Shown here: piece after piece, positions 50,024-59,086 of the stretch
How the letters are laid out: the number at the start of each line of letters is the position of its first letter
Position numbering within the stretch: position 1 is the stretch's first letter
Source of the DNA: SXRF01 sp038043465
Lineage (GTDB): Bacteria > Pseudomonadota > Alphaproteobacteria > Rickettsiales > SXRF01
NCBI GenBank assembly: GCA_038043465.1
Contig: JBBTBX010000002.1
Span: 1 to 64,000 of the forward strand
Direction of reading: 5' to 3'
Length of the DNA: 64,000 nt
Made by a program: the position numbers and the translations under genes
The notes under the pieces: generated by a model
What the model was told of the DNA's origin: nothing
Databases searched by the model: none
Seen by the model: only the letters and a program-made list of their open reading frames with translations

Positions 50024-50119
50024 GAAGAATTGGGGAGTTGAGGAAATGAAGAATTGGAGAATGTAGGATGTTTAACTTTATTCCCCATTTCTTCATTTCT
50101 CCATTTCTCCAATTCTTTA
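50024..50119. repeat. Tandem-unit hairpin between pyrF and a glycosyltransferase gene
   Basis: Left units gaagaattgggga/gttgagga/aatgaagaattggaga pair with right units tccccatttcttc/atttctcc/aattctt. It lies between convergent genes and may act as a bidirectional terminator. Confidence 0.75.
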
Positions 50120-51148
50120 AATTTTCCCCAATATCTTCTTCAGAGCATCCTCGATAGCTTTGCTCACAACTTCCTGCGCGTATACCGTCCGTACTTTAGC
50201 AAAAGCATTTGCCGCCAGTTTATCGCACGTTGCAGGTTGCTTTATTAGCATTTCCATAGCATCAGCGAGTTGTTCGGCATTTCCTTTTTTTACAATAAGC
50301 GCATCATAATTCGGGTTTATTATATCGTGCGGACCTTCAGTGTCAGTCGAAATAACCGGCGCACCATAGGTAAACGCTTCCAGCAGAACAATTCCGAACG
50401 GTTCATGCAGCGACGGCAGGCAGAAAATATCGATTCCAGTGTAGAATTCTTTTTTATCCTTTACCCAACCTAGGAAATTCAATTGCCCATCAAGACCAGC
50501 ACTTCTGGCGCGTTTTTTTAGATTATTTTCTTCTTCACCATTTCCACCAAGGACAGCTTTAAATTCTACTCCACGCTCTTTTAGAATTTTTAATGCATTA
50601 ATATACACATCAAAACCTTTTTTGGCGACGAAACGCCCCATCGTCCCGATAACCGGTGGGTTATTGCGCGGTTTACGATGTGGTAATTCAGTGCATTTAA
50701 TCATGTTAGGAACATGGAATATATGGTCTTTATCAATTCCCTGTAATATCAAAGTATTTATCAAGTCATGCGTAGTTGTGAACACTGCATCAGCAGCATT
50801 ATAACGACTGGTGCTATAATTCTGTACCACGCCAACCAGTGGAATTTTTCCTTTGATAGCTTTTGTGGACAAACCAAACGCCCGGTTAGCGTTCGCTATC
50901 ACAACATCCACTTTTAATCCAAGCAAGAGTTTACGCAAATTTCTGGCGGCAAGAATATCCCACTCACCTAAATTCCCGACAGATTTAACATTAAGTTTAA
51001 GCTCAGCAAGCTCGGCATTAACCATAGCGGCTGGATCTGTTATTGAAATTACTTCATGCCCAATGTCGCGCAAGCCTTCCGAGTAATCAACAAAAGCCTT
51101 TTCAATTCCACCGGCACCTTTGCTGAACATTATATTGGCTATACGCAT
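50117..51148 (-). CDS. Glycosyltransferase family 4
   Basis: A 343-aa GT-B fold enzyme. The N-terminal acceptor domain starts IMFSKGAGGIEKAFVDYSEGL. The C-terminal nucleotide-sugar domain has IGTMGRFVAKKGFDVYI and the E-x7-E-type motif LPSLHEPFGIVLLEAFTYGAPVI. It probably adds a sugar to lipopolysaccharide core or another surface glycan. It is divergent from a WaaE-like family 2 enzyme, so both may serve the same glycan. Confidence 0.9.
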   Translation of the reverse strand: MRIANIMFSKGAGGIEKAFVDYSEGLRDIGHEVISITDPAAMVNAELAELKLNVKSVGNLGEWDILAARNLRKLLLGLKVDVVIANANRAFGLSTKAIKGKIPLVGVVQNYSTSRYNAADAVFTTTHDLINTLILQGIDKDHIFHVPNMIKCTELPHRKPRNNPPVIGTMGRFVAKKGFDVYINALKILKERGVEFKAVLGGNGEEENNLKKRARSAGLDGQLNFLGWVKDKKEFYTGIDIFCLPSLHEPFGIVLLEAFTYGAPVISTDTEGPHDIINPNYDALIVKKGNAEQLADAMEMLIKQPATCDKLAANAFAKVRTVYAQEVVSKAIEDALKKILGKI

Positions 51149-51161
51149 AATTTTTTCCTTG

Positions 51162-51250
51162 TTGGATGATAAGATAATAAGATGACAAGATGATAAGATA
51201 GTTGTAATTTTGCAAAAATCTAGTCATCTCTTCATCCTTTCATCTTATAA
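51162..51250. repeat. Tandem-unit hairpin between divergent glycosyltransferases
   Basis: Left units ggatgataa/gataataa/gatgacaa/gatgataa pair with right units catctc/ttcatcc/tttcatcttataa. Located in a divergent spacer, so it is not simply a terminator. It would be transcribed as the 5' leader of at least one gene. Confidence 0.72.
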
Positions 51251-51257
51251 TCAATTT

Positions 51258-52028
51258 ATGCTCCTTCCCATATCAGTATTTATCATAGCCAAGAATGAAG
51301 CCGACCGCATCGGAACCACCATAAATAGTGTAAAAGACTGGGTGGATGAAGTGGTGGTTATTGATAGCGGTAGCACTGATGATACCGTATCCGTTGCCAC
51401 TTTTCTGGGAGCGCGGGTTTTATATAATGAATGGGAGGGTTATGGCCCACAAAAAAGATTTGCCGAAGACGAATGCAAAAACAAATGGTTACTAAATCTG
51501 GATGCCGATGAAGAGGCGACAGAGGAATTGGCGCAGGAAATAAAGGATTTATTTGTGACCGGTGAACCGCCGCTTTCCGGCTATATTATAAAAGTCCGGG
51601 ATATGCTGCCAGGTGAAAAGAAATTTGCCCCGCTTGCTCACACTAACCATTGCCTGAGATTATATAATCTTGAAAAAGGGCGTTTTTCCGAAAGTCCTGT
51701 GCATGATTCCGTGATTATGCAAGAAGGAGAGAGCGTAGGAAGATTACAGGCATTGATCTGCCACCGCTCATTCCGCAGCATCGCCCACGCAATCGAAAAA
51801 ATGAACAGCTACACCACAGCACAGGCAGAAAACTTGATTGCCAGAAATGGGCTTATGTTCCCACATACTCGCTTGCTGTTTGAAGTACCCGCAGCTTTCT
51901 TCAAGGCTTATTTCCTACGTTTATATATATTACGCGGAACACGTGGCTTAACTTACGCCAAACTATACGCCTTCGGACGGGTTATGCGTGTGGCGAAGTA
52001 TTTGGAGATTAGAGATAAGCAAGGATAG
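51258..52028 (+). CDS. Glycosyltransferase family 2 (WaaE/KdtX-like)
   Basis: A 256-aa GT-A enzyme similar to the lipopolysaccharide core glucosyltransferases WaaE/KdtX. It contains ISVFIIAKNEADRIGTTINSV, VVVIDSGSTDDTVSVA, YGPQKRFAEDECKNKWLLNLDADE and the RSFRSIAHAIEKMNSYT region. The ATG at 51258 is chosen because an upstream in-frame start would run through the repeat. No clear Shine-Dalgarno sequence is visible. Cytoplasmic face of the inner membrane. Confidence 0.9.
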   Translation: MLLPISVFIIAKNEADRIGTTINSVKDWVDEVVVIDSGSTDDTVSVATFLGARVLYNEWEGYGPQKRFAEDECKNKWLLNLDADEEATEELAQEIKDLFVTGEPPLSGYIIKVRDMLPGEKKFAPLAHTNHCLRLYNLEKGRFSESPVHDSVIMQEGESVGRLQALICHRSFRSIAHAIEKMNSYTTAQAENLIARNGLMFPHTRLLFEVPAAFFKAYFLRLYILRGTRGLTYAKLYAFGRVMRVAKYLEIRDKQG

Positions 52029-52040
52029 TAAAATATTCCA

Positions 52041-53711
52041 CTAATTAAATTTCATGGACAGATTGTCATTTCTTTCGGTAAGATATGCCTTTAATTTGGG
52101 GTTTTTGAAAAGATTGTTATGCGAATATTCAGCCCCTAATTTTTCTGATTGTTCTTTAACAACTCTAGTTATAATAGTTCTAGCGTTATTGTAGTCTAGT
52201 TCTAATGTGCTTTTTTTAATAATTATTGTTGTATCCAGCAAGTTTTGATTTAATTCTCCAAGTAAAAATAATATGGCGAATTCTGCGTGTTCTAAATAAG
52301 AATTGTTATCTGACTGCTCTTCTTTTTTTGCTTTTTCTCGTACAAAATACAAAATTTCACATGATCTATATAATTTTGCTGCAATATTATGGTTTGCTTC
52401 GTAAAATATTTTATCAAAATTTTCTTCAAAAGCCCTTCCTTTGCTAATCTTTACTTTGTCCGGTTCTTTTTCGTACATTGATAAATACGCTTGTACCAAA
52501 GTATCGTTTTTTATTATTTTATAATTATCTATTTTATTGTTGCCAGAATACTCTCTTACTTTTGTTTCAAGAAAGTAGCCTTTGTCTTTAAAATATTCTT
52601 TTACTTTGAACTGGGTTTTATTGTTTGCTTTCGTATCTCTGTATTTTATACTGTTTTGACTGTTTGTTCCTACTGTAATTTCGTCTATTAAATCGCCATT
52701 CTGAGTTTCATATAATCGCAATAGAACTGTGGCGTTATCCTCATCAGTTATATAGCCAACATTTTCTGCTATTATCCTTGTGGTTTGCCCACCATTTATT
52801 ACTGATGGATTCTTTATATCTAGGGATTTTTTATTTTCTGTTCCTTCTGGACGAGTTTCAAAATAGTCGCATATTATTGTAACGCCATTATTAAGAAACC
52901 AAAAATACTGCCTTTCGTCTTTGTCTCTTATTGTATTTGCAATTTGATTGTTAATTTTACTATTTCCAAGAAAATTTCTAATATTTTTGTTTAGAATATT
53001 TTCCTTCCCACATTCATTATATATTTTGGCTAATTCTCTTACTGGTAGAGATGTAACAAGGTATTTTATTCCTGCATTAAGACCTTCTATAGGGTTGGAA
53101 ACTTTAACATTTGTTTGTCCGGTGTTCTTAGTAGTAGGGTCTATTAGAGCAATTAGATCATGAGTAGTAAGGAAGTGTACTTCAAAAAATTTCTCTTTAA
53201 ACAACTCTTCTTTACGTTTTATCTCATTGTTATTAGGACTACTTCCATTATATACAAAATAAATAAATATCCTATAACCACCAAAACCACACTTGCTTAT
53301 TGCTTGCTGCATTTCTGTAGCTTTATTTTTAAGCTGCGTTGAAGAATTTTCTGTTAATCTGCCGTTTAAGATAGATTCTATCGTCGCATGAATTTTAGTT
53401 ATAGTATTTTCACCTATTGTTTTACTTTCATCATCTCTTTGAAACAGTTTGGTTTGGAAAATATGCACTGAAACGGAGCCAATTTCTTGGCTGTCATCAA
53501 TGTATATAGCATCTATGCCATTGTCGCCCCTGCCATCAATTATGCATCTTGCTGCTTCACTCATTTCAAGATTATTAATTAATTCAACTGCGAATAAAGC
53601 AAAGGCTTTGCTTCTTTTTCTGTTTTGGTCGTTATCGTTTTCTATTATGCTTGGAAGATGTTGTATGTATCCGTCAAGTTTATTAAATAAAATTTGATTG
53701 TTAACATTCAT
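52041..53711 (-). CDS. AIPR-family abortive phage infection protein with nuclease-like N-terminus
   Basis: A 556-aa protein. Residues 55-90 carry a PD-(D/E)xK-like pattern: GDNGIDAIYIDD, then VHIFQTKLF (Asp67, Gln86, Lys88). The rest matches the AIPR domain: NKNIRNFLGNSKINNQIANTI, YFWFLNNGVTIICDY, NPSVINGGQTTRII. AIPR proteins are linked to abortive phage infection and often sit in defence islands. The gene is clearly more AT-rich than its neighbours, which suggests horizontal transfer. It stands alone here between core genes. Confidence 0.85.
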   Translation of the reverse strand: MNVNNQILFNKLDGYIQHLPSIIENDNDQNRKRSKAFALFAVELINNLEMSEAARCIIDGRGDNGIDAIYIDDSQEIGSVSVHIFQTKLFQRDDESKTIGENTITKIHATIESILNGRLTENSSTQLKNKATEMQQAISKCGFGGYRIFIYFVYNGSSPNNNEIKRKEELFKEKFFEVHFLTTHDLIALIDPTTKNTGQTNVKVSNPIEGLNAGIKYLVTSLPVRELAKIYNECGKENILNKNIRNFLGNSKINNQIANTIRDKDERQYFWFLNNGVTIICDYFETRPEGTENKKSLDIKNPSVINGGQTTRIIAENVGYITDEDNATVLLRLYETQNGDLIDEITVGTNSQNSIKYRDTKANNKTQFKVKEYFKDKGYFLETKVREYSGNNKIDNYKIIKNDTLVQAYLSMYEKEPDKVKISKGRAFEENFDKIFYEANHNIAAKLYRSCEILYFVREKAKKEEQSDNNSYLEHAEFAILFLLGELNQNLLDTTIIIKKSTLELDYNNARTIITRVVKEQSEKLGAEYSHNNLFKNPKLKAYLTERNDNLSMKFN

Positions 53712-53747
53712 GCAAATGTCCTTTATAGCAGTTTATTAAAGGGGAAA

Positions 53748-54032
53748 CTAAGCAGCTTCCAGCTCTTCTTCAAACTCAGGGAGCATGCCGAGAGCACGCA
53801 TATAGGTATCGAGTACGGTTTCTTCTTCTTCACGCTCCTGAGCGTCCATTTTACGAAGCTTGATAATCTGGCGGATTGCTTTTACATCAAAACCATTGCC
53901 TTTTGCTTCGGCAAAAACATCACGAATATCATCAGCAATTGCAGCTTTTTCTTCTTCCAGTTTTTCCACGCGGGCAATGATGCTTTTTAATTGATCAACT
54001 GCAATTCCACCGACTCTTGTTGCTTTAGCCAT
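53748..54032 (-). CDS. gapR: GapR-family DNA-binding protein (DUF2312)
   Basis: A 94-aa protein with the pattern VDQLKSIIARVEKLEEEKAAIADDIRDVFAEAKGNGFDVKAIRQIIKLRKMDAQER, the whole DUF2312 domain. In Caulobacter, GapR clamps overtwisted DNA ahead of replication and transcription and stimulates topoisomerases. It has an acidic C-terminus. AGGAGAAAG lies just before the ATG. It is adjacent to the class II DAHP synthase gene on the same strand, 43 bp away. Confidence 0.93.
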   Translation of the reverse strand: MAKATRVGGIAVDQLKSIIARVEKLEEEKAAIADDIRDVFAEAKGNGFDVKAIRQIIKLRKMDAQEREEEETVLDTYMRALGMLPEFEEELEAA

Positions 54033-54075
54033 TTTCTTTCTCCTGATTATAACATTGGTACACTAAGAACTACTT

Positions 54076-55449
54076 CTATCTATTTTGATTCTTTTTTATC
54101 GTCTCTGCAATCAAAAAAGCAAGCTCTAATGATTGTGAAGCGTTAAGGCGCGGATCGCAATGTGTGTGATACCTGTCTGATAAATTCAGTTCCGAGATCG
54201 CCTGAGCACCACCGAGGCATTCGGTCACATCCTGTCCGGTCATTTCAAAATGCACGCCGCCGGCTACAGTTCCTTCAGCTTTATGCACATCAAAAAAGTT
54301 GCGCACTTCTGCAAGAATATCCGTGAATTTACGGGTTTTAAAACCATTCGGGGATTTAATGGTGTTGCCATGCATAGGGTCACACGCCCATATAACAGTT
54401 TTACCAGCATTTTTTGCGGCGCGAACTAACGGCGGCAGCAATTCACCAACTTTTCCGGCACCCATGCGGCTGATAAGTGTCAGGCGTCCAGCTTCATTTT
54501 CCGGATTGAGTGTATCGATCAAGCGCAACAATCCATCAGGTGTAGTGGAAGGGCCAACTTTGCAGCCTATCGGATTTGCCACACCACGCAGGAATTCAAC
54601 ATGCGCCTCATCCGGCGAACGGGTGCGATCACCGATCCACAGCATATGCGCCGCGCAGGCATAATATTTTTCATCAAACGGATCGAATCTGGTGAGCGAT
54701 GATTCATAACCCAGCAGCAATGCCTCATGCGAAGTAAAAAAACTCGCTTCCGAAAATTCCTTAGCATCATCAAGAGGAAGGCGGCAAGCCCTGATAAACT
54801 CGAGGCATTCATTGATACGCGCAACCAGCTCCTCAAAGCGTTTACCTTGATTTGAGATGCTTACAAATTCCATGTTCCAGCGGTTAATCTGGCGCAGCGA
54901 AGCATAACCACCGCGTGCCAGCGTACGCAGGAAATTTAGCGTTGCCGCACCCTGATAATAAGCACGCAGCAAACGTTCAGGATCAGCTTGGCGACCATTT
55001 GGGTCAAACTCCATAGAGTTCACCATATCGCCGCGATAGCTCGGCAGCTCAGCATCTCCAATCTTTTCCATATTTTCCGAACGCGGTTTAGAAAATTGTC
55101 CGGCGATGCGCCCAACTTTTACCACCGGTCTGCCCGCACCATACATCAGTGCCATAGTCATTTGCAGCATCACGCGGAAAAAATCGCGTAGATTTTTTTC
55201 ATTAAATTCAGCAAAACTTTCGGCGCAATCTCCACCTTGCAATAAAAACGCCTTACCGTAAGCCGCATCCGCCAGTTCAGATTTTAATGAGCGGATTTCT
55301 GATGGGGAAATAAGCGGCGGAAATGCGGCAAGCTTAAGCTCAACCTCGCGCAGATGCTCAAGGTTTTTATATTCAGGCTGCTGCTTAATCGGAAAGTTTC
55401 GCCAGCTATCAATATTCCAGTTTTTGTCAGGCACAGATTTAACGTTCAT
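54076..55449 (-). CDS. aroG: 3-deoxy-7-phosphoheptulonate synthase, class II
   Basis: A 457-aa plant-type (class II) DAHP synthase, first step of the shikimate pathway. Markers are PDKNWNIDSWRNFPIKQQPEY, QGGDCAESFAEF, KVGRIAGQFSKPRSE, DRTRSPDEAHVEFLRGVANP and WACDPMHGN. The ATG at 55449 (MNVKSVPDK) is preferred to a TTG three codons earlier. It is divergent from pheA, giving a two-gene aromatic amino acid neighbourhood. Confidence 0.95.
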   Translation of the reverse strand: MNVKSVPDKNWNIDSWRNFPIKQQPEYKNLEHLREVELKLAAFPPLISPSEIRSLKSELADAAYGKAFLLQGGDCAESFAEFNEKNLRDFFRVMLQMTMALMYGAGRPVVKVGRIAGQFSKPRSENMEKIGDAELPSYRGDMVNSMEFDPNGRQADPERLLRAYYQGAATLNFLRTLARGGYASLRQINRWNMEFVSISNQGKRFEELVARINECLEFIRACRLPLDDAKEFSEASFFTSHEALLLGYESSLTRFDPFDEKYYACAAHMLWIGDRTRSPDEAHVEFLRGVANPIGCKVGPSTTPDGLLRLIDTLNPENEAGRLTLISRMGAGKVGELLPPLVRAAKNAGKTVIWACDPMHGNTIKSPNGFKTRKFTDILAEVRNFFDVHKAEGTVAGGVHFEMTGQDVTECLGGAQAISELNLSDRYHTHCDPRLNASQSLELAFLIAETIKKNQNR

Positions 55450-55514
55450 AAGTTGCAATCTTCTATAATCATGATATTTATTTACTCCAACAAACCTAAG
55501 GAATTATACGCATT

Positions 55515-56381
55515 ATGTCCAGCATTACTAATAATCTCGATCCGAAAAATACCATTGCTTTCATGGGTGTGGAAGGGGCGAATGCCGATTTGGCATGCCG
55601 TCAGGCTTGCCCTTACATGCAAACTCAGCCTTGCCCTTCCTTTGAAGATGTATTTGAGGCAGTGGCAAATGGCAAGGCCGAGCTCGGGATGATTCCCATA
55701 GAAAATTCACAGGCGGGAAGGGTGGCGGAAATCCATAATCTGCTGCCTAAAACCAAGCTGCACATAGTTGGTGAATATTTTCAGAATATCGAGCATGTGC
55801 TGGTTTCGGCAAAAGGCGCAACACTGGAAACGATTAAGGATGTTTATTCGCATCCGCAAGCTTTGCTGCAATGCCGGGAGCATCTGCGCGAAATGAATGT
55901 AGAGACGCACACTTATTCCAACACGGCGATGGCAGCTTCCGATGTTGCAAAATGGAATGACCCAACCAAGGCGGCAATTGCTTCTCCACTTGCTGCTGAG
56001 CTTTATGGATTGAAAATTCTGCGCGAGCATTTGCAGGATGCAGAAAACAACATAACGGTTTTTATTATGGTTGCCCGTGAACCGGCAGAAATAAAACCGC
56101 AGGATGGCAACATATTGACCACTCTGCTTTTTACCGTCCGCAACATGCCGGCGGCTCTATATAAATCACTCGGCGGATTTGCAACGCAAGGAGTAAATAT
56201 AGTTAAGCTGGAAAGCTATATCCCGGGCGGGGCAAGGCGTGATGCCGCTCAGTTTTTCCTGACTTTTGAAGGCCACCCGCATGAAAAAAACGTGCAGGGC
56301 GCGTTGGAAGAACTAAGTTTTTATTGCAAAAAAGTTACGGTTCTGGGGGTTTATAAGGCGGATAAGGCGCGGTTTGTGTAG
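55515..56381 (+). CDS. pheA: Prephenate dehydratase
   Basis: A 288-aa monofunctional enzyme making phenylpyruvate. The PDT domain includes TIAFMGVEGANADLACRQ, GMIPIENSQAGRV, YSHPQALLQCREHL and AIASPLAAELYGL. The C-terminal ACT domain contains NMPAALYKSLGGFATQGVNIVKLES for phenylalanine feedback. The usual N-x-T-R-F signature reads N-I-T-V-F, so the conserved Arg is Val. TAAGGA lies 12 bases before the ATG. It ends 1 bp from the convergent purK. Confidence 0.93.
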   Translation: MSSITNNLDPKNTIAFMGVEGANADLACRQACPYMQTQPCPSFEDVFEAVANGKAELGMIPIENSQAGRVAEIHNLLPKTKLHIVGEYFQNIEHVLVSAKGATLETIKDVYSHPQALLQCREHLREMNVETHTYSNTAMAASDVAKWNDPTKAAIASPLAAELYGLKILREHLQDAENNITVFIMVAREPAEIKPQDGNILTTLLFTVRNMPAALYKSLGGFATQGVNIVKLESYIPGGARRDAAQFFLTFEGHPHEKNVQGALEELSFYCKKVTVLGVYKADKARFV

Positions 56382-56382
56382 G

Positions 56383-57465
56383 TTATTCCCTTACTAAAAA
56401 CGTAACATGCCCCATCTTACGTCCGGCTTTGGTTTCTTTTTTACCGTATAAATGCAATTTGGCATTTGGCTCGTTGCTATATTTTTTCCAGTCATTTACA
56501 TCATCACCAATTAAATTCAGCATCCGCGCATCACAAAGCCGGGATGGGTTGCCCAGCGGCAAGCTACATACAGCGCGGATAGCCTGTTCAAACTGGCTGG
56601 TTATAGCAGCATCAATAGTCCAATGTCCGGAATTATGCGGGCGCGGAGCAATTTCATTTACCAATATCTTATCATCATTGGTAACAAACATTTCAATTGC
56701 CAGCAGACCGATTAAATCCACCTCCTGTGCTATTTTCTTGGCGATAGTTTCGGCTTTAGTCGCCAATTTTTTATCAATTGGGGCAGGGGCTATGGTTTCG
56801 TGCAAAATATGATTTTTGTGGGTATTTTGTACCGGACAGTAACATTCGATATTTCCTTCGGAATCACGGGCGACAATAACCGAAATCTCCATTGTGAAAT
56901 CAATAAATCCTTCAAGGATAAGTTCCTTGCTTCCCAGTTTATCTATGGCGGTTTTTACATCAGATTCTTTGCGCAGTATGATTTGCCCTTTACCGTCATA
57001 GCCCATGCGTGCGGTTTTAAGCACTGCGGGAAAACCGATAGCCCTGACTGCAAAACGTAATTCCTCCAATGAAGAAACAGGCACAAACGGCGCAGTTGCT
57101 ATGCCCATATCACGCATCGCCTGCTTCTCTAAAACCCTATGCTGCGATGTTGCTAAAATCTGTGGGGAAGGGAACACACTTACAATCTTTGCAATTGCTG
57201 CAACCGGACTTGCGGGAATATTCTCAAATTCATAAGTTACGACATCAACGCTTTCGGCAAAACGCACCAGTTTTTTTATATCATTATATTCACCAATAGT
57301 GTGATAACGCGCAACTTCGCTGGCGGGAGAATCTTTTTCCGGGCAGTAAATATGCACATGGTAGCCCATCTCTGCTGCTGCCATTGCCATCATCCGCCCG
57401 AGCTGTCCTCCGCCTAATATACCAACAGTTGATAGTGGCGGTAGTGATTTAATGGTCTTAGGCAT
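56383..57465 (-). CDS. purK: N5-carboxyaminoimidazole ribonucleotide synthase
   Basis: A 360-aa ATP-grasp enzyme that carboxylates AIR with bicarbonate. It has VGILGGGQLGRMMAMAAAEMGY, VLKTARMGYDGKGQ, and VNEIAPRPHNSGHWTIDA. It follows purE by 6 bp in one operon and completes the two-step PurK/PurE route of purine synthesis. Confidence 0.96.
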   Translation of the reverse strand: MPKTIKSLPPLSTVGILGGGQLGRMMAMAAAEMGYHVHIYCPEKDSPASEVARYHTIGEYNDIKKLVRFAESVDVVTYEFENIPASPVAAIAKIVSVFPSPQILATSQHRVLEKQAMRDMGIATAPFVPVSSLEELRFAVRAIGFPAVLKTARMGYDGKGQIILRKESDVKTAIDKLGSKELILEGFIDFTMEISVIVARDSEGNIECYCPVQNTHKNHILHETIAPAPIDKKLATKAETIAKKIAQEVDLIGLLAIEMFVTNDDKILVNEIAPRPHNSGHWTIDAAITSQFEQAIRAVCSLPLGNPSRLCDARMLNLIGDDVNDWKKYSNEPNAKLHLYGKKETKAGRKMGHVTFLVRE

Positions 57466-57471
57466 AATATT

Positions 57472-57963
57472 CTAGGAATTAGGTTTAAGTGCCACGGATT
57501 TAGTTTGTTTTTCACGCCATATTGCTAATTTCTTAGCGAGTTTTTCATCATTCAGCGCAAGAATTGAGGTGGCAAGAATCGCTGCATTTATCGCACCTGC
57601 CTTGCCTATTGCCAGAGTTCCGACCGGAACGCCCGCCGGCATCTGCACAATCGAAAGCAAACTATCCATGCCTTTAAGTGCCGCGCTTTCAACAGGAACA
57701 CCCAGCACTGGCAGATTGGTCATGGAAGAAGCCATTCCCGGCAGGTGAGCTGCACCGCCAGCTCCAGCAATAATAACCTTTACGCCATTTTTTTGTGCAT
57801 TCTTGGCAAAATCATAGAGCCTGTCAGGTGTACGGTGTGCAGAAATTACTTTTGCTTCATAGCTAACAGCAAAATCATCAAGTGCCCGCGCAGCATGCTG
57901 CATGGTTTCCCAATCCGAGGTGCTGCCCATTATAATTGCGATTTCCGCTTGCTTCTTTGCCAT
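57472..57963 (-). CDS. purE: N5-carboxyaminoimidazole ribonucleotide mutase
   Basis: A 163-aa class I PurE. The active-site blocks IIMGSTSDWETMQHA, YEAKVISAHRTPDRLYDFA and AGAGGAAHLPGMASSMT are all present. It moves the carboxylate from N5-CAIR to CAIR. First gene of the purE-purK pair. Confidence 0.97.
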   Translation of the reverse strand: MAKKQAEIAIIMGSTSDWETMQHAARALDDFAVSYEAKVISAHRTPDRLYDFAKNAQKNGVKVIIAGAGGAAHLPGMASSMTNLPVLGVPVESAALKGMDSLLSIVQMPAGVPVGTLAIGKAGAINAAILATSILALNDEKLAKKLAIWREKQTKSVALKPNS

Positions 57964-58039
57964 GAATATTCCTGTAAATCAGAAAATTAAGCTATGCAGG
58001 TTACATTTACCTGCAACAAAAGTCAAATTAGATAATGAG

Positions 58040-58657
58040 TTAAGCGGGAATACTATCAGCGATATATGGACGCAGTTTTTCGCGCAGTCCTAGCAATTCA
58101 TGACGGATCGCGCTCACTTGTTTTCTCTGTTTATCTGTGAGTATCACGGATTTAGACGTTTCCGGAACAGTTTTAATTTCCATTGGTTTTACTTCTTTAA
58201 GTTCAAATGCTTTTTTTGCACCTTTGATTGTATAACCCTGCTTATATAACAGATTATGGATCTTGCTGAGTATATCAATATCCTCAGGTCGGTAATAACG
58301 GCGGCCACCACCCATTTTCAGTGGCTTTATCTGAGAAAAACGACTTTCCCAGAAACGCAGAACATGTTGAGGAACATTGAGAAGAGCAGAAGCCTCACTG
58401 ATAGTTTTGAAAGCGGTTGCTGATTTTTTATTTAATTCGATAGAAACATGTTCTTCCTCAGCAGCTTTTTTAACTACAGCCTCTTCATCTTTTTTTTCTA
58501 ATTTCTGGGAAGGCTTTTCTGGAGGCATCGCAAGCGGCAAACCACCAAACAAATCAGGTACGGAAGCAGCAGAGACGTTCTTGGATTTAGAGGCAGTTCT
58601 TTGCTTCGATTCTTGCAGTGTCGCTAGTAAGTCTTCCTGAAGAAAGTTTAACTGCAC
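58040..58657 (-). CDS. MerR-family transcriptional regulator
   Basis: A 205-aa protein with an extended charged N-terminus (~80 residues) and then a MerR helix-turn-helix: FKTISEASALLNVPQHVLRFWESRF, GGGRRYYRPEDIDIL. No effector-binding cysteines are visible. The position after ihfA in the rpmF-plsX-fabH-ihfA operon is conserved in alphaproteobacteria. The target is unknown. Confidence 0.9.
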   Translation of the reverse strand: MQLNFLQEDLLATLQESKQRTASKSKNVSAASVPDLFGGLPLAMPPEKPSQKLEKKDEEAVVKKAAEEEHVSIELNKKSATAFKTISEASALLNVPQHVLRFWESRFSQIKPLKMGGGRRYYRPEDIDILSKIHNLLYKQGYTIKGAKKAFELKEVKPMEIKTVPETSKSVILTDKQRKQVSAIRHELLGLREKLRPYIADSIPA

Positions 58658-58677
58658 GAATCCCCCAATAGTTTTCC

Positions 58678-58995
58678 TTATGCAAGCTCTACGTTTTTAC
58701 CAACAAGGCTGGTATTAACCTTAGCTTTTAAAAGATTAGAAGCATTAAAAGACAGAACAGTGCGTGAAGTGATAGGAACTTCAACACCGGTTTTTGGATT
58801 ACGCCCCATGCGCTGCTTTTTATTACGTAAGGCAAACGTACCGAACGACGAAATTTTAACCGAGTGACCCTGTTCCAAAGCAATTGATACTTCTTCAATT
58901 ACGCTATCGACAAGGGCGTTGCATTCCTGCAATGAAAGACCAATCTGTTCATAAACGGAGTTGCTTAAATCAGCACGGGTAAGGGTTTTTGGCAT
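58678..58995 (-). CDS. ihfA: Integration host factor alpha subunit
   Basis: A 105-aa HU/IHF-family DNA-bending protein. It has TLTRADLSNSVYEQIGLS, ECNALVDSVIEEV, VKISSFGTFALRNKKQRMGRNPKTGVEVPIT and FNASNLLKAKVN. The GRNPKTG arm with the intercalating proline is intact. The gene position identifies it as the alpha chain. Confidence 0.93.
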   Translation of the reverse strand: MPKTLTRADLSNSVYEQIGLSLQECNALVDSVIEEVSIALEQGHSVKISSFGTFALRNKKQRMGRNPKTGVEVPITSRTVLSFNASNLLKAKVNTSLVGKNVELA

Positions 58996-59086
58996 GGTTA
59001 TTTCTTCTCTAAAAAGTTATAAACTATTCGATAATATCCTATTTTAAGAATATAATCAAGGGGTTTGGTTGATTTTGTTGGAAATC

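Noticed and set aside
20741..51250. CRISPR array, considered for the tandem-unit spacers
   Set aside because: Units are 7-8 nt with no unique spacers between them, and no cas genes are present.
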